Source: Tenrec ecaudatus
Lineage: Eukaryota > Chordata > Mammalia > Afrosoricida > Tenrecidae
Direction of reading: 5' to 3'
DNA: 64,000 bases
Assembly: GCF_050624435.1 (NCBI RefSeq)
Contig: NC_134538.1
Span: forward strand, 118,814,437 to 118,878,436
Position numbers and translations under genes: made by a program. This document shows positions 48,004 to 62,691 of this stretch, one piece after another. Each line of letters starts with the position of its first letter. The first letter of the stretch is position 1. Below the pieces are notes generated by a model. The model was not told where the DNA came from and ran no database searches. It saw only the letters and a list, made by a program, of their open reading frames with translations.

Positions 48004-49884
48004 CCCTGTCACTGGTTCAACTGGTTACTCTTGTATTGCCCTGCTTAGGATTCTCTATTGCACATTTGAGGCTAGCTTTCTGTCATGAGAACCATCCTAT
48101 AAACTGAACTTACGTGGCTGTAGTACTTTCCCTCCAGCTGGCTTATCTGACTGCGTTCAAGTTTGTTCACCCAGAAGCTTCCCTCATTAACCAAATTTGG
48201 ATGTGTTCTTTCTTCTTAAAATATTTTCTTCTGCCTAATCTTTGTTAAATAGCTTGACAGAATCTCAACTAACTTTTGGTATTAAGTCTTCTGAAGAAGA
48301 ATGTGAAGCTTAAAAAAACACTTCATACACTCCAGCTCCTCAATTAATTTTTATGTCAAATATAATTCCATGTGCAATTCAATGTGACCCACGGGGATAT
48401 GTTTTTGAACTGCTATGGCAACCTAAGTTATGGAACTATGACAGGAAAAATTAAAACAAAGTGATCTTCAAATAACACAGGTTGCTAGAGATAATCATTT
48501 ATCCTTAGAAACTAAATTCTGTTTTATTAAATCACAGTAAGGCTGGTGCTTTGAAAATTAGAAGCAAAAATCAGTGCATTGTTGGACTTCAACAGCTAAT
48601 GTAATCTATCAGTTAAAAATGCATATAAGTAAATAACTGATCATGAAAACAAAACCAATCTATATGTGCTTACAATAAGAAAATAGCTAGATTACTGTAT
48701 CCCCAGAGCAACAGGATCTGTGAATGAACTAATGAACACATTCCTCAGTCTGACTTGAAATCCTAGGAAAAGAGAGGCACATGTGGGAGGAACATGGAAT
48801 TGTGTCATTTCCTAACATGTGATAGACCTGTCGTGAATAATAAGTGCGGATGTTAACTAGGTTTTGCAAATAGTTGATGAGCTATTTAAAAGGTGAGATG
48901 ATGATATTTTAGAAAAAAATTAATATGAATTCAGTTTGAATTTCAGGTGTCAGAAAAACATGCACATGAGAGAACATGCACAATCCAACAATCCGTGGGA
49001 AGAGCAAGCCTTGAGTTGTAGAGGAAAATCACAGCTGAGGACAGAATTTCACATCTGAGTTTTAAATAGGGCTGTGAAAGGAGAGAGTATGAGAGCGTAT
49101 AGGACTAAAGGCAGGACTGGGGAAAACTAACAGATGAAAAGAGCAGGAGGAGAAAATAGGACTAGACAGAGCGGTAGAAGATAAAGTGCAAGCGTAGTCT
49201 GGACTCTTCTATAGGAAGCAGTAGACATTGAAACCGAGAGTACAAGTTGAAGCAAAAAGCAGCTGGTTAATAATTAGGGCATCCATGAAGATTTTACGTT
49301 ATAATCAATAAAGTGAAATGTGAAAGAATTATGCGCCCTATGATGTGTTCAAGGATTGTGAGATCAGGGATTCTGATCTCTAAGTACATTTCTTGATCAC
49401 GTTGTACTGTTCCGAGGCGGGAAAGAACGAACAAGTACATTGCAGTAGGTTGTGCTCAAATTCCTGTAGCTGTGCAGCATTTGCACCTTCCGGGGACTCT
49501 GGTGGTGGGAGTAACTGTAAAACTGTTATTTCCTAACAGAAAAGGGAAAAATAACCTGAAAGATGTCTCAAAAAAGGGCAAAACTGAGCCCCCTTATCTT
49601 TGGATAACTTTAATCTTGAAAACAGAACTAACTCTAATAGAATTAAAAATAACTTAGTAGTTGTATTCCGAATAAGCAATGGAATTTTTTTCTGCGTGAG
49701 GTTTATTTCTGAGATAATGACTTTCCAAAAGCAAACAAAAATCAACTGTGCAAAATTGCTGTGGAGTCAAGTAAACCTTTGAAACACTAAAATAATGCTA
49801 CAATAACTGTGATTATATTTATCATACAAAACTTCTGTCTTTGATTCCAAAGAGAACTTCATCAAAGGCAATCTAGTTGCTGAT

Positions 49885-49960
49885 GGCCTGAGCATCAGAG
49901 TCCTGAAGGCCTGGGTCTAGAATTCGACCCTGTCCTTCTGTTTTCATGTGTCAGTGGAAC
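49885..49960 (+). mobile_element. MIR-like fragment
   Basis: GAGCATCAGAGTCCTGAAGG and CCTGGGTCTAGAATTCGACC resemble the MIR tRNA-derived part. Confidence 0.4.
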
Positions 49961-50384
49961 TCCAAGACGGCTGATATCAGAGGATGGGGTATAATTGACT
50001 CAACAGAAAAAAATGATTAAAAATTTTATTTAAAATGGAACCAATTCTTGAGACTCTCTTTGCCCCCCAAACCAGAAATAATGAGGTAAGGCTAGGTAAC
50101 TTGGATCCATTAGCTACATTAGCTAAACCCTTCACCGATTCCGATTTAGAGAGCATATATATAAACCCGTCACACTTATGCCAGGCACAGAGCCCCCTTT
50201 GTTAAAATGAACTCATCTTCAGAGCCCACGATGTACAACAGCTGAGACCGAGCGACTCTGCTTTAATGACAACACAGGGTAACGAGGAGCAAGGTGCACA
50301 CCAGAAGCCATCCGTCTCCCTTACCGACCCTCTTCTATAGCCACCTGCAGGGCCAGACTGTATTCCGTTTTTCAGATGGGGGAG

Positions 50385-50475
50385 AGTTGAGATAAATCAA
50401 CTGCCTTGTTCACGATCAAAGGGTTTATAATGGAAAAGCCAGGACAGTAGCTCAGGCCTCTTTTTCCCTAGTAGT
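50385..50475 (-). mobile_element. MIR-like fragment
   Basis: TTTTCAGATGGGGGAGAGTT, GTTCACGATCAAAGGGTTTA and AAAGCCAGGACAGTAGC follow reverse MIR loosely. Confidence 0.45.
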
Positions 50476-50995
50476 CAATAAAACGATAATAACAGCACTA
50501 CAAATCTCATTAATAAAGAAAAACTTCCATGGAAAACCTTGCTTCACTCTCCTTTGAAGTAAGCTGCTTCGTTATTTCCTTCATCATTTTGCCTCTCTCC
50601 CTCAGAGTAGGGTTCATGGTCCTTTTAAGAAATACGTAGCTTTGCTATTGCTTGTTTACTTTCTAGTAAGTCTGTCTCTTTGACTACACAGTGAATAGAA
50701 GCCACGTGTCATTCTGCATTACACGATCCCTGGCATGGCCTCTGTTAATTGATGGAAAAATAATATTTTAAATATATAAACGTTGGAGTCATCAATGAAC
50801 ATTTTCTGCTTCTTCCATAAAACGAGTATATTTTTTTCAGTCATTTCATTCATAATTCAATAAACTGGTTATAAAAAACTTCTTCTAATGCACTTGAATG
50901 CAGTTTGATAAATAATTCTCCTGAAAGGTAAGAATTACTAAGGCAAGAGATGGAAATTAATAAGTAAAATCTAGCCTAAAGGGACCATTCACTTA

Positions 50996-52127
<1,132 letters not shown>

Positions 52128-52257
52128 CATTTCTTCATCTTCAGCTAGCACCAGGTCATAGTCACTGAGTGCTACACAAAAGATAATCGCAGTCACTCCT
52201 TCAAAGCAATGAATCCACTTCTTCCGCTCCGATCTCTGTCCTCCCACATCAAACATT
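52128..52257 (-). CDS. GNAI1: GNAI1 coding exon 6 (130 bp), with GC donor
   Basis: Encodes the last base of Lys197 to Met240. It holds the G3 motif DVGGQ (residues 200-204) with catalytic Gln204 and the switch II segment [14 protein letters not shown], which binds beta-gamma, RGS proteins and effectors; it ends [15 protein letters not shown]. Acceptor is CTTTCAG before A-ATG. The exon must end at ATG to give 130 bp and to join in frame with Asn241 of exon 7, so the intron begins GCAAGT: a non-canonical GC donor otherwise well matched to U1. Reading straight through would add a few foreign residues (ASRTLF) and then a stop. Confidence 0.95.
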
Positions 52258-53545
52258 CTGAAAGAGGAAAAACACTGAGTTGACATCACATGAACTGTGT
52301 TCAAACACTCAGAGGCCTCCTGTAATGCCAACAAAGGAGCTCGCAAGAGCTGGGCGAGTGTGGGATGAGAAGAAAAGCGGAAAAGGAGAGACAGACACAC
52401 ACACAAATTGGTCTGGCGTCACAAGAAGGGTATGAAAAGCCTGCTGTTGGGATTTTGCTTTGTTTTATTTTTTTATGGGAGGAAACAGAATACAAATGAC
52501 TGGCCTGCAAACTATGTGTAAACACTGAGAAATAATCATGCAGAGCAACTAGGGAATGCAGAGAGAATCGCATGTATGCAATTTGCCGAAGTCTCGGAAC
52601 ATTAGAGCAGAGGACGTGCCCCTCTTCCCACCACAGAATGCTGTTTTCTCTCAGAAGCAATGGGTGGGATTTTGATGTAAAGGAGAAGTCGCTGCAAGTA
52701 AGAAACCATGGGGCAAACAAGTGAAATACACATGGAGCCAAAGCGGTTTGCCTAAATAAAGTAAAGCTTTAGTCGGGAGAAAAAGAAAGATGAAATATGA
52801 AAGCTCTCTACTGAAAGATCCTGAATAGAGAGATGCACTCAGATATTAGACAGTGTGCGACATGTGGCCACTGGAGCTGGATGCGCAGGGATTAAAGCAG
52901 CTCTTCGGGATCCTTAACAGTGGTCTCTCTTTTTTCTTACAAGAGCACACAATGAAGTAAAAGTTGAAATGTGCATAGACTACATTCTGTAATCAAGAAA
53001 TATCCACTTAAATAACTGAAACAACACTATACAAACTGGTGCATTTTTAAGGCACTATTTATCAAGAAAGTGCACTAATTAAAATAGTCCCTATTTAACT
53101 CTTGGGGAACAATGTCTATTACTATTGTCCTACAAACCAAACCTGAGCACATTAACTAGTATTGTTAATTTTATCGTCATTTAAGTGGCCTTTATTTTAT
53201 TGCCTTAGCTAGTAATCTTTATTAAGGTTTAAGTATGCTATCAAAATAGGTAAAATATTAAAAGGTAAGCTGGTCAAATAATGATCAATCAAAGTCACAC
53301 ACAAAGAAGTAAATTAAAATGGGTACTCATTTGTTCCATAGCTTATGACAAATCGACAAATAACTTTAAAAATAAAAAATTTTGATAACTTCTCTTCTCA
53401 AATATCAAACATTAACCAGCCATGTTTTCCCTATTTGCCTTTTTCTCCATAACATAGTATTACTAGCTGATGTATTCAATATATGTTTATTTCATTACCT
53501 CCCTCCTAAGCCAAGGGTATATAAAGGAAAGTACTTGATCTCTTT

Positions 53546-53740
53546 ATGAGTCCCTGGGTGGCACAAATACTTACTGACCGAGTACTAACTGAATCTACCC
53601 AGATATGCCTTGAAATAAAGCATATGTATATATCTGTGATCTGTTTCTCAAAGGTCACAGCGTGGGTAATGCCCCTCTTCTCTGTGCACAGGGACCCACT
53701 CTGAGTTGAAATCAACCCAATCACAACTGACTTTGTTTTG
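53546..53740 (+). mobile_element. AfroSINE, divergent
   Basis: GAGTCCCTGGGTGGCACAAA head, GTTTCTCAAAGGTCACAGCG body, CTCTGAGTTGAAATCAACCC tail. Confidence 0.7.
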
Positions 53741-54109
53741 TTTTTGTTCACTTTTTATTTACAACACTAGACATACTGTAACAATTTCATATTTATTGCA
53801 TGAATGTGCCTAGAAAATATTTTAACATACTTTCAAGCAAAATAGATTGCCTTTGATATTGCTGCAAGTCATGATCTACTAGTTTAAATATACAATAATT
53901 TTACCTCGGTAATCAAGTAGTTGAACTATGGAGGAAATGTCTTAAATTTAAATTTTTATCAACTAAAATTATTGAGGCTTATTTATTTAATGGCCTTAAA
54001 CAAAGACCCTGTAGTCTAATCTGGTTCATCAGAATCCATTTAGTAGGTGAAGCTGATGTTCTAATCCACTGTTAAGGGACAAAAATTATTAGAATGGGTC
54101 TACAGTAAA

Positions 54110-54331
54110 AGACATGACAAAATAATAATTTATAGATTATCAGGGTTTCATGAGGAAAGGGCAGGGGAGGGAGGGAAAAAATGAGGAACTGATACCAAGG
54201 GCTAAAGTAGATAACAAATGTTTTGAGAATGATGAGGGCAACAAATGTATGAATGTGCTTGACGCAATGGATGTATGTATAGATTGTGATAAGAGTTGTA
54301 CGAGACCCAAATAAAATGATTTAAAAAGAAT
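54110..54331 (+). mobile_element. L1 3' end
   Basis: GACATGACAAAATAATAATT, GATACCAAGGGCTAAAGTAG, ending AGACCCAAATAAAATGATTT. Oriented opposite to GNAI1. Confidence 0.85.
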
Positions 54332-54771
54332 TATACTGAGTTTAACAGTTCATTAGATTTTAGAGAAAGATAAAGAAAATAACCAGAACACTAATTATAC
54401 TATTGATTCTATCTTCCCTGAAATACTAGATTCAAAGTAGAGAACATTGGTCTTTGGTTCACACACACATACATTAGAAGTAGCATGCCTAGTGTAACTA
54501 CTGTTGCTAAAACCTGCCTATATTATTCATATTAAAAAAAGAAAGACAAATATACTATGCTTGCCTTCTTAGAAATAGATGAAGCTCTTGGCTAGCAGGA
54601 AGTATGGAATGCATTTGAGTTTCCTTGGGATTCATTTGATTTACATTGGAAAGAAGATGTTAAAAAAACTGCAATATGCTGATGAATCCTTAGACTGTCA
54701 TCTAATATTATTTATGACAAAGACTGCTGAGTACAGAGCGAATTGATCAAATATGGATATCAACAAACAGC

Positions 54772-54935
54772 TGCCATCAAGTTCATTACTACTCACTGCA
54801 CTTCCACGTAGGGTGGCCAAGGCTCTGTCGCTGTGCGAGCAACAAGCCTCACCTTTCTTCCCCCAAAGTGACTGGTTTTCTTGAACCTCCAACCCTGTGG
54901 TTAGCAGCCTGCCTGACCTACAGTGCCATCAAGCT
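54772..54935 (-). mobile_element. AfroSINE
   Basis: GCCATCAAGTTCATTACTAC, CAACAAGCCTCACCTTTCTT, CCAACCCTGTGGTTAGCAGC, ending ACAGTGCCATCAAGCTTC. Confidence 0.8.
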
Positions 54936-55064
54936 TCTTTTCATACTTTTACAGAAAACACAAGTCTCTCATATTATGATAATGATTGTGCAAGTATACA
55001 TGCAAAGAATTGCATTAACTATACATAAATATTTAAAAATCATGGTACAATTAGTGTTTATTCT

Positions 55065-56375
55065 TTTAAAAAATCATTTTATTGGGGGCTAGTACAATTC
55101 TTATCACAATCCATACATCCATCCATTGGGTCAAGCACATATGTACATTTGTTGACATCATCATTCTCAAAACATTTGCCTTCTACTTGAGCCCTTAATA
55201 TCGGCTGCTCATTATCCCCCTCCCTCCCTACTCTCCCCTACCTCATGAACCCTTCACAATTCATGAATTATTATTATTTAGTCATATGTTACACTGTCTG
55301 ATAACTCCCCCCGCCCTCTTCTCTGCTGTGCATCCCGTAGGGAGGAGGCTATATGTAGATTTTTGTGATCAGTTTCCTCTTTTTACCCCACATTCCCTCC
55401 ATCCTCAAGGCATTGCCACTCTCACCACTGGTTCTGAAGGAGTCATCTGTCCGGGATTCCCTGTGTTTCCAGTTGCTATCTATACCAGTGTACATCCTCT
55501 GATCTAGCCAGATTTGTAAGGTAGAACTGGGATCATGATAGTGGGGGGGAGGAAGCATTTAAGAACTATAGGAAAATTATGTTTCATTGTTGTTACCCTG
55601 CACCATGACTGGCTCATCTTCTCTGCACAACCCTAAGTAAGGGGGTATCCGGTAGGCTACCGATGGGCTTTGAGTCTCCATTCTGCACTCGCCCACATTT
55701 ACAATGATATGATTTTTCATTCCTTCATGTCTGATACCTGATCCCTTTGACAGCTCATGGTCACACAGGCTGGTGTGTTTCTTTCATGTGGGCTTTGTTG
55801 CTTTTGAACTAGATGACCACTTGTTTATCTTCAAGCCTTTAAGACTCCAGATGCTATATCTTTTGATAGCCAGGCACTGTCAGCTTTCTTCACCACATTT
55901 GCTTATGCACATGTTTGTCTTCAGTGATCATCTCAGGAAGGTGGTCACCCACTGTTAGGATTTTTAGTTCTTTGATGTCTGATAACTGGTCCCTTCCACA
56001 CCTCGTGGTCAGACAGGCTGGCGTGCTTCTTCCATGTGGGTTTTGATGCTTCTCAGCTAGAGGGCCGCTTGTTTATCTTCACGCCTTTAAGATCCCAGAT
56101 GCTATATCTTTTAATAGCTGGACACCATCAGCTTTCTTCCCCACATTTTCTTATGCACACATTTTTCTTCAGTAATCGTGTAGGGAAGGTGTGCGTCCTG
56201 GAATGCCAATTTAATAGAACAGTGTGTTCTTGCATTGAGTAAGTGCTTGAGTGGAGGCCCAATGTCCATCTGCTGCCTTACTACTAAACCTATAAATATA
56301 TGCACATAGATCTGTTTCCCTATACTCTTATATAAATATATTTATATATGTACATACCTGTATTTAGATAACCCA
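55065..56375 (-). mobile_element. L1 3' UTR, about 1.3 kb, with internal tandem duplication
   Basis: Begins (3' end) AAAATCATTTTATTGGGGGC and runs through AGGAGGCTATATGTAGATTT, GGGATTCCCTGTGTTTCCAG, TTTCATGTGGGCTTTGTTGC to AAACCTATAAATATATGCAC. It is the longest 3' UTR copy apart from the 12-18 kb L1. It contains two units of about 248 bp (55703-55950 and 55951-56198). Confidence 0.9.
55703..56198. repeat. Two-unit tandem duplication in the L1 3' UTR
   Basis: Shared landmarks at an offset of about 248 bp: TGTCTGATACCTG/TGTCTGATAACTG, CTTGTTTATCTTCAAGCC/CTTGTTTATCTTCACGCC, CCAGATGCTATATCTTTT in both, CAGCTTTCTTCACCACAT/CAGCTTTCTTCCCCACAT. Confidence 0.85.
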
Positions 56376-57479
56376 CATTGATATTGTCTACAAATGCCTC
56401 GTCAAGAGGTGAAATGTATGTTCTTAAATTATTAGCACCTAATTGCCTCAGTTTGAGCTGTTTGTACTAAACACACACACACATACACCCACAAGTTAAA
56501 CTGGTAGTTTTATGTCAGCAGTTAAAAATCATACAAAGAATAAAATCACACAGAACTACAAGATATGAAACATAGCTTCATGTATAATTATTCTAAATAC
56601 ATCTGTGCCCTAATGCACATCAAGATCATTTAACAAATAAAAAGAACAAAGGTGTCAGTTTTGCAATATAAGTTTGCAAGGACAGGAATTTAACCGAATT
56701 CAGACCACAAAGAAGGCAAAGTTTATCTGAAGTTCCTGACAAGCCTCTGTTTATCTTTATGCGAGCAGGAAAAAAAAGAAAGCGGTAACAAGATATATCA
56801 CATGAAATTCTACCCCACTCCAGAAGACCAAATGGAACAATCTAAATCAAGGTTCTGGAAGGGTTATGGTGAGAGACCTTTTCATGACACACTGGAATAC
56901 TTGGCTTGATGTTGAAATGACCATTTTAAGAAACTGAGCCTGGAAGTAAAAAGCCTGGTCTAGCAGACAATGTTTCAGAGTGAATCTCGCAAAGATTAAA
57001 AGAGGATTTCACAGAGTTAGACTGCCTTCACATTTACCATCGCCATTTCCCACTATTTATAGAGCTCTGCTCTTTAGGAAGCCCCCTCTGTGGTCAGTAT
57101 CTCATTAGAAGTTGAAAACCCTGGCAAAGGGCAAGGCTGCAGTCATGTGCATTAGAGTCTTAAAGCAGGTCTGTCCATTAACTTCACAGTGGAGACTATA
57201 TAGTGCGTCTTACCTCCTCACCCCAACTCCAGCCATAGCTAGAATAAGATAGTACTAGAATACGGCAATAACTTAAATTTACTTTAGGGCATGGTCTTTA
57301 AAAGAGGCAAACAAACAAGTGAAAATTCATATTTTAACAGATATTGGCTTAAAAAAACCCACCTTGCATTTCATGCATTGAATGATCTTAATTATACAAA
57401 TTACAAATGAACGTACACAGGTAAAACAAGATTGATGAGGTAAACCATAATAGTTAAGGGAGGAAATATTAGAGAACTA

Positions 57480-57770
57480 GAAAATAACTATATGTTTCAT
57501 CAGTGCCATACTGCACCCTGGATACATTACCCCTTCCTTGTGGCCCTTCTGTGTGGGACTCTCCAACTGTCTCACAGGTGGGTTTGGGGTCTCCACTTTG
57601 CCGACATTGCTTCACATCAATTTGATTGCTTGTTTTTGAACTTCTAATACCCATTCCCATAAACACCTCATAGTTGCTCAGGCTGGTGTGCTTCTTCCAT
57701 GTGGGTCTGTTGCTTTCCTGCTAGATGGCCCTTGTTTAACTTCAAGCCTTTAAGACCCCAGACAATATAT
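57480..57770 (-). mobile_element. L1 3' UTR internal fragment
   Basis: TTTCATCAGTGCCATACTGC, TTGGGGTCTCCACTTTGCCG, GCTTCTTCCATGTGGGTCTG, TTTAAGACCCCAGACAATAT. It has one unit of the block that is doubled at 55.7-56.2 kb. Confidence 0.8.
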
Positions 57771-57799
57771 ATATATTTTTATAAGATCATTCAACACAT

Positions 57800-58195
57800 G
57801 AGTTCCAGGGCAGGTACACCCTTCAGAAACAGTAGTGGGAGTAAAGATTCCCCGAGGGTTTGGCTGGGAAGAGGGGGAGGAAGAAGGGGAAGGGGGTACT
57901 GATAGCAATGATGACTGTATGACCTCACTTCCGGGAATGAATAACGGAACTGTAGGTGAATGAATAACTGGATGTAGTCAGATAATGGCGAATAAAATAA
58001 GAATAATCTGCTGATTCCTGGGGGTCAGGGTGGCAGTGGGAGGGGTAAAGGTGAGCTGATATCAAAGAGTTCAAAAGAAAGAAAATGTTTTGCAACTGAT
58101 GAGGTCAGCAATTGTACAATTATGCTTGCTCTAATTGAATTATGGATTGCTATAATATCTGTAAGGCTCCCCATAAAATGATTAGAAAAACTAAA
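57800..58195 (+). mobile_element. L1 3' end, divergent subfamily
   Basis: GTGGGAGGGGTAAAGGTGAG, GCTGATATCAAAGAGTTCAA, ending GGCTCCCCATAAAATGATTA. Same layout as other L1 tails but more diverged; the 5' limit is uncertain. Confidence 0.65.
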
Positions 58196-59099
58196 TCAAA
58201 AGCAAGAGCAAAAAGATCCATTTGTACACTAAACTTTTAAATAATAATCATTTTATAGTTTTAAGGTACTATGGCAATAATCTCCATCTAAGCTATACCA
58301 CTTCAAAAGACATATTTTAAATTTGGTCACTTGCTATTTCAGAAGCAGTGATCAGACTAAAAGATGATAAAGATGATGAATGATTTCAATAATGGAAAAT
58401 GGTAGCAGTGGGGGAAAAGCTGTATGGAAAACAAAACACAAGAAGAAGAAAAATGTAGCCAATGCAAAGCTGTATCATGTAAGAAAGCAGAACGTTACAT
58501 GGTCAGATAAACAAATTACAATCCATATCTCCATTTAGAAAAGTGAGAAATGCCTTTTTCTTTTTAATTTAGTTTGAAGGGTTTTGGAAAGGAAAATATC
58601 CATGAAAATAACTGAAAGTAAATGTTAGTTTTCTGAAAATTTTAATTACATAAACCACCCAGGTGGGAAAATTTAGTGAGCCATGATAGTAACAAATGTA
58701 TTTTACTTAAAATATTTATAAGAACGAAATCAGCGATATAGCTGCATTTATTTAACTATACTGCTCACAACTTGCAACAGGTAGCTTCTTTTTAAGGTTA
58801 CTCGGGATTATTAATTTTTATCTTTGACTAGGATTTTTTAAAAATTCTATTATAACTGTGGTATTTTTTAATTTCACAATTTCAAAGCATTAGCATTCAC
58901 TGAGGAAGAGTGAGTATTTTTCAAAGTGGGCAATACTGCTGAAATAATCCAGGGGGGGGCTGCAAAAGCAGATGTCTACTCCTCATCCTGGCTATGGCTA
59001 TACTACAAATTGGTATACTTACCAGGAATCACTGAGCACATTTCTTCTTCGGCAAAGTGAGGAGCAGATCAAATACATTTAGGGTCCTAAGGTCTCATC

Positions 59100-59735
59100 T
59101 ATCTTGTTAGTAGATGTGTGTCGGATTGATTCTGACTGACAGGCAGCTCGGGCTGTGCTGTGCTCCCAGTGTGGTTACGTTTGAGCCCCTGAATCACTCG
59201 GAATCACTGTGTCAATCCATGTCTCTGAGTACCTTCCTCTTTTCCACTGGCCATTTGACTTTCCCAAGCATGATGTCCTTTCCCAGGAACAAGTTCCTCC
59301 TGATAATATGTCCAAAGAGCAGGAGATAAACTCTCGCCATCCTCCCTTTAAGGAGCATTCCATTGGCTCTTTTTCTGACATGTTGGTTTGTTCTTCTTGC
59401 CACTTGCTGTATGTTCGATATTGTTCCCTAACGTAACTGAGATGCATCGATCCCTCTCTAACTCACCTTCACTGCCATCAAGGTGGTTCCAACTCACTGT
59501 GACCTTACAGGAGATGGTAGAACTGCCCCGGTGGGTTTCTGAGGCTAATTCTTTACAGAAGTAGAAAGCCTCATGTTTCTCCTATGTAGCATCTGGTGGA
59601 TTTGAACTGATGATCTTGTAAACAGCTGTGGAACCACTATGCCTCCTGCATTCTTGTCTCTAGATTTCCTTGCTCACTGTTCAGCTTTCACATGTACATG
59701 AAGTGACAAAACAGTCTAACCCATATTGTATGTTA
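59100..59735 (-). mobile_element. RTE LINE 3' fragment, split by an AfroSINE
   Basis: TGTGTCAATCCATGTCTCTG, CCAAGCATGATGTCCTTTCC, GATAATATGTCCAAAGAGCA and AAGGAGCATTCC (to about 59455), then after the SINE TTCAGCTTTCACATGTACAT at 59681, the next RTE landmark. Confidence 0.8.
59460..59649 (-). mobile_element. AfroSINE inside the RTE fragment
   Basis: CACTGCCATCAAGGTGGTTC, CCAACTCACTGTGACCTTAC, GGTAGAACTGCCCCGGTGGG, ending GGAACCACTATGCCTCC. Confidence 0.85.
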
Positions 59736-59951
59736 AAGCCAAATGTCAATTTTTAAAAAATTATTAAGTAAAGCAAGAAAGGGAAAATAATTTTGATAGA
59801 GAGATGGTATATACCATTTGCAGACCAAATAAAAATAACTTTTAAATAAACTTTGTATGGCTTAACAGTTTGCTGTTTTACTAGTTTTTCAAAAATATTG
59901 CATACATGTGCACGTATGTGTGCGTGCAAACACACATAAAACAAAAAACCA

Positions 59952-60131
59952 AACCTATTGCCATGGAGTTGATTTTGGCTCACAGTGACCCTGTGAGGTT
60001 TCGGAGATGACGGTAAACCTTTATAAGAACAGGTGGACTCAACTTTCTCCCTCAGAGTAGCTGGCGGGTGGTTTGAACCAGCACGAAAGTAGGCAGCCCA
60101 ATGCCTAACCCACAGTGCCACCAGAGTTCCT
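59952..60131 (-). mobile_element. AfroSINE
   Basis: TTGCCATGGAGTTGATTTTG, CTCACAGTGACCCTGTGAGG, CTTTCTCCCTCAGAGTAGCT, ending CCACAGTGCCACCAGAGTTCC. Confidence 0.85.
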
Positions 60132-61676
60132 TATATGTACCATTCTCTATTTTCCTTCTGCCGAGATGGGGTTGTAGATAAAGATACATAGTCCTGTAAA
60201 ATTCTATAGGGAACCTGAAAACTTCAACCAGAATGTGGCAAAATAGAGTGAACAAATGATTCATCTAAGTCCGCACGATATTTGGAACATTAAAACAAAT
60301 AAACACGGAGTATACAAATTATGAAATCTCTTATAAAATATACATAGTATCTTTGTTAATCCAAATTCAATTTTCTGCAGCGACAACGGGAGTTTTATTC
60401 ACTTGAGTCAACAGTATACAGCTCCCCGAGTACAGGAGAGCCTCTAAATGACTTACATGCTTGCAGCTGTAACGCTCTAAAGTGAACCTCAACCTAGTTG
60501 TAGTCCAATATATAGAGACACACATAAGATATATATCCAAGGATATTCTTGAATGAGTGTTTGGAGTAGTGAATAAGCAAATTTTAACTGGCCTGAATGA
60601 CATGATCTCTGATGATTCTATAAAGTAGGCACTGCCCTCAGTAGACATTTTTTTCCGTGTCCCTTCTGCTTAGAAGACAACAGGCACCAAGAAAATGGTA
60701 TTTTTAAGTAAATGCCAATGAAGGGAAGCTAGCAGTTTTCAAAGGCTACATCTGTACATCCTTTCACTTAGCATCAATATTCTAAAACATCATAATAATG
60801 AAGGAAAAGGGGAAATAATTATTTTTAATCAGTATTTTACATGATCTAGTTACCCTATAGGATTATAAAATTTCCAAGAACACGAAGACATCTGTCTCAG
60901 TAGACTACTGCATGACGTTAAATTACTCTAGTCATGTATGTATCCTTACATGGGTTGTATACCCCGCTCTTCCAGGACTTGATTGTCATGGCTTTTGCTA
61001 GAATAAAATGAAGATGGTGAACAATAGATGTACAGTGGGATTACTAAGTGAAATATTTCGTAGAGAATGTCAAGCTGCCTGGTTCACTGTAAAATGTAGG
61101 GATCACACAAGATGAACGCTAAGGTGCCTCTCATTTCTGAAAGATACAATCCACTATTTGTTGAGACTCTAGTCAGTAAATATCACACACCTTTTACATT
61201 AAATGACTATTTGTCATTATGAGAGAATGAAAACATCCATTTGTGATGAATAAGCATTTTATATGACATTTTAAAAAGGTGTTATTTTTAATATGTCCAT
61301 AAGTACTCACATATTCTATCAGTCAAACTTTATCTCTTTACCTAAAAATGAATGACAATATTGCCTAAAATAAATTAAGATTTTCCCTTTAAATATAAAC
61401 TCCCCCATATTTTTGTTATTCTTTACATTTATATGAAAAATATAGGCAACAAGAACTTGTCTGCCTATGTTTTCTTAAAAATTTATGAATTCTTCCTATG
61501 AGTATTTCATTTTCTTCTTCACACAAAACATTATTCTGTCCAGTCTTCTCAGACAATTTTAAAATTAATTTTCCAACTACAACTTTTTTTTAAAACTTTC
61601 ATTACCATAGTTGTTTTTAAAGCAATACTTATATTTTAAACCTAAATTTTTAAGCCATCAATTTTGAAGTTACTCA

Positions 61677-61862
<186 letters not shown>

Positions 61863-61909
61863 TTATCTGAAGCAAATAAAACACATTTTGAAATATGCAA
61901 TATTCTAAT

Positions 61910-62051
61910 TTACCATATATCCTCAAGTATACACCAAGTTTCTCAGCACAATTTTTATGCCTTTTTTTTCTGACCCACTCCCCTTTGTATGCCGTTTTTG
62001 TGGTAAAATTAGGGCTATTCGGGTTGGCTTATACTTGAGTATATATGGTAA
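61910..62051. mobile_element. Palindromic MITE-like element, copy 2
   Basis: Ends TTACCATATATCCTCAAGTA and ATACTTGAGTATATATGGTAA are inverted repeats. Core GTTTTTGTGGTAAAATT is identical to copy 1 at 23181-23299. Confidence 0.65.
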
Positions 62052-62691
62052 TAGTTTAAAAATTTCTGTAATGATACAATACATTCCATTTAAACCTATA
62101 CAAGTATTTTACAATTCTCCCAGCCTTTCCCCCACCTTATATTATCTGTTTTGTTTCTTAGAGACGACGATTGGTAACTTTTCTTTAGAAATAATAATTT
62201 AATAAATACTTGTTGCAAAGCATTTTCTGTATTTAGAAGTGTCTTCAAGAGTTTGGTTCTTAAAATTTTTATTAAACTTGTTTGATGTAGGTTTGTATTG
62301 ATGCTTCAAAACTCCTCTTTTGTGTGAGGATTAAAACAGCTTTTAATTTTTTGAGCATATACCAATGAGCTTCCTGCCAACTAGCTTTTTTTCAGTTAGC
62401 TTTATGTTAGACAGCACAAAGGAAAACACTCCACGTGGTAAATTAATCTGCACTTGATAGCTCACTGATTTTAGTCATTTATTCAACTCTGCCAATAATC
62501 ATTGTGATTTTGTAGCATGAAAAATCTGTGGTATGGTACATATCAGGCAATGTTGGAGACTAAAGTTTACAACTAAATGTAAAGTAGACTCAATAGTCTC
62601 AAAGAAAGTTTAAGACGGGAGCTATTATTCTAGTCCTGAGTAGTTAAAGAAGGATCCGTGGACATTCCCTGGCTCACTCACTCGCTCCCCG

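Noticed and set aside
52301-52741. 146-codon minus-strand frame ending near exon 6 as an extra exon
   Set aside because: Lies in intron 5 upstream of the exon 6 acceptor, in a different frame, with no Gi-alpha similarity.
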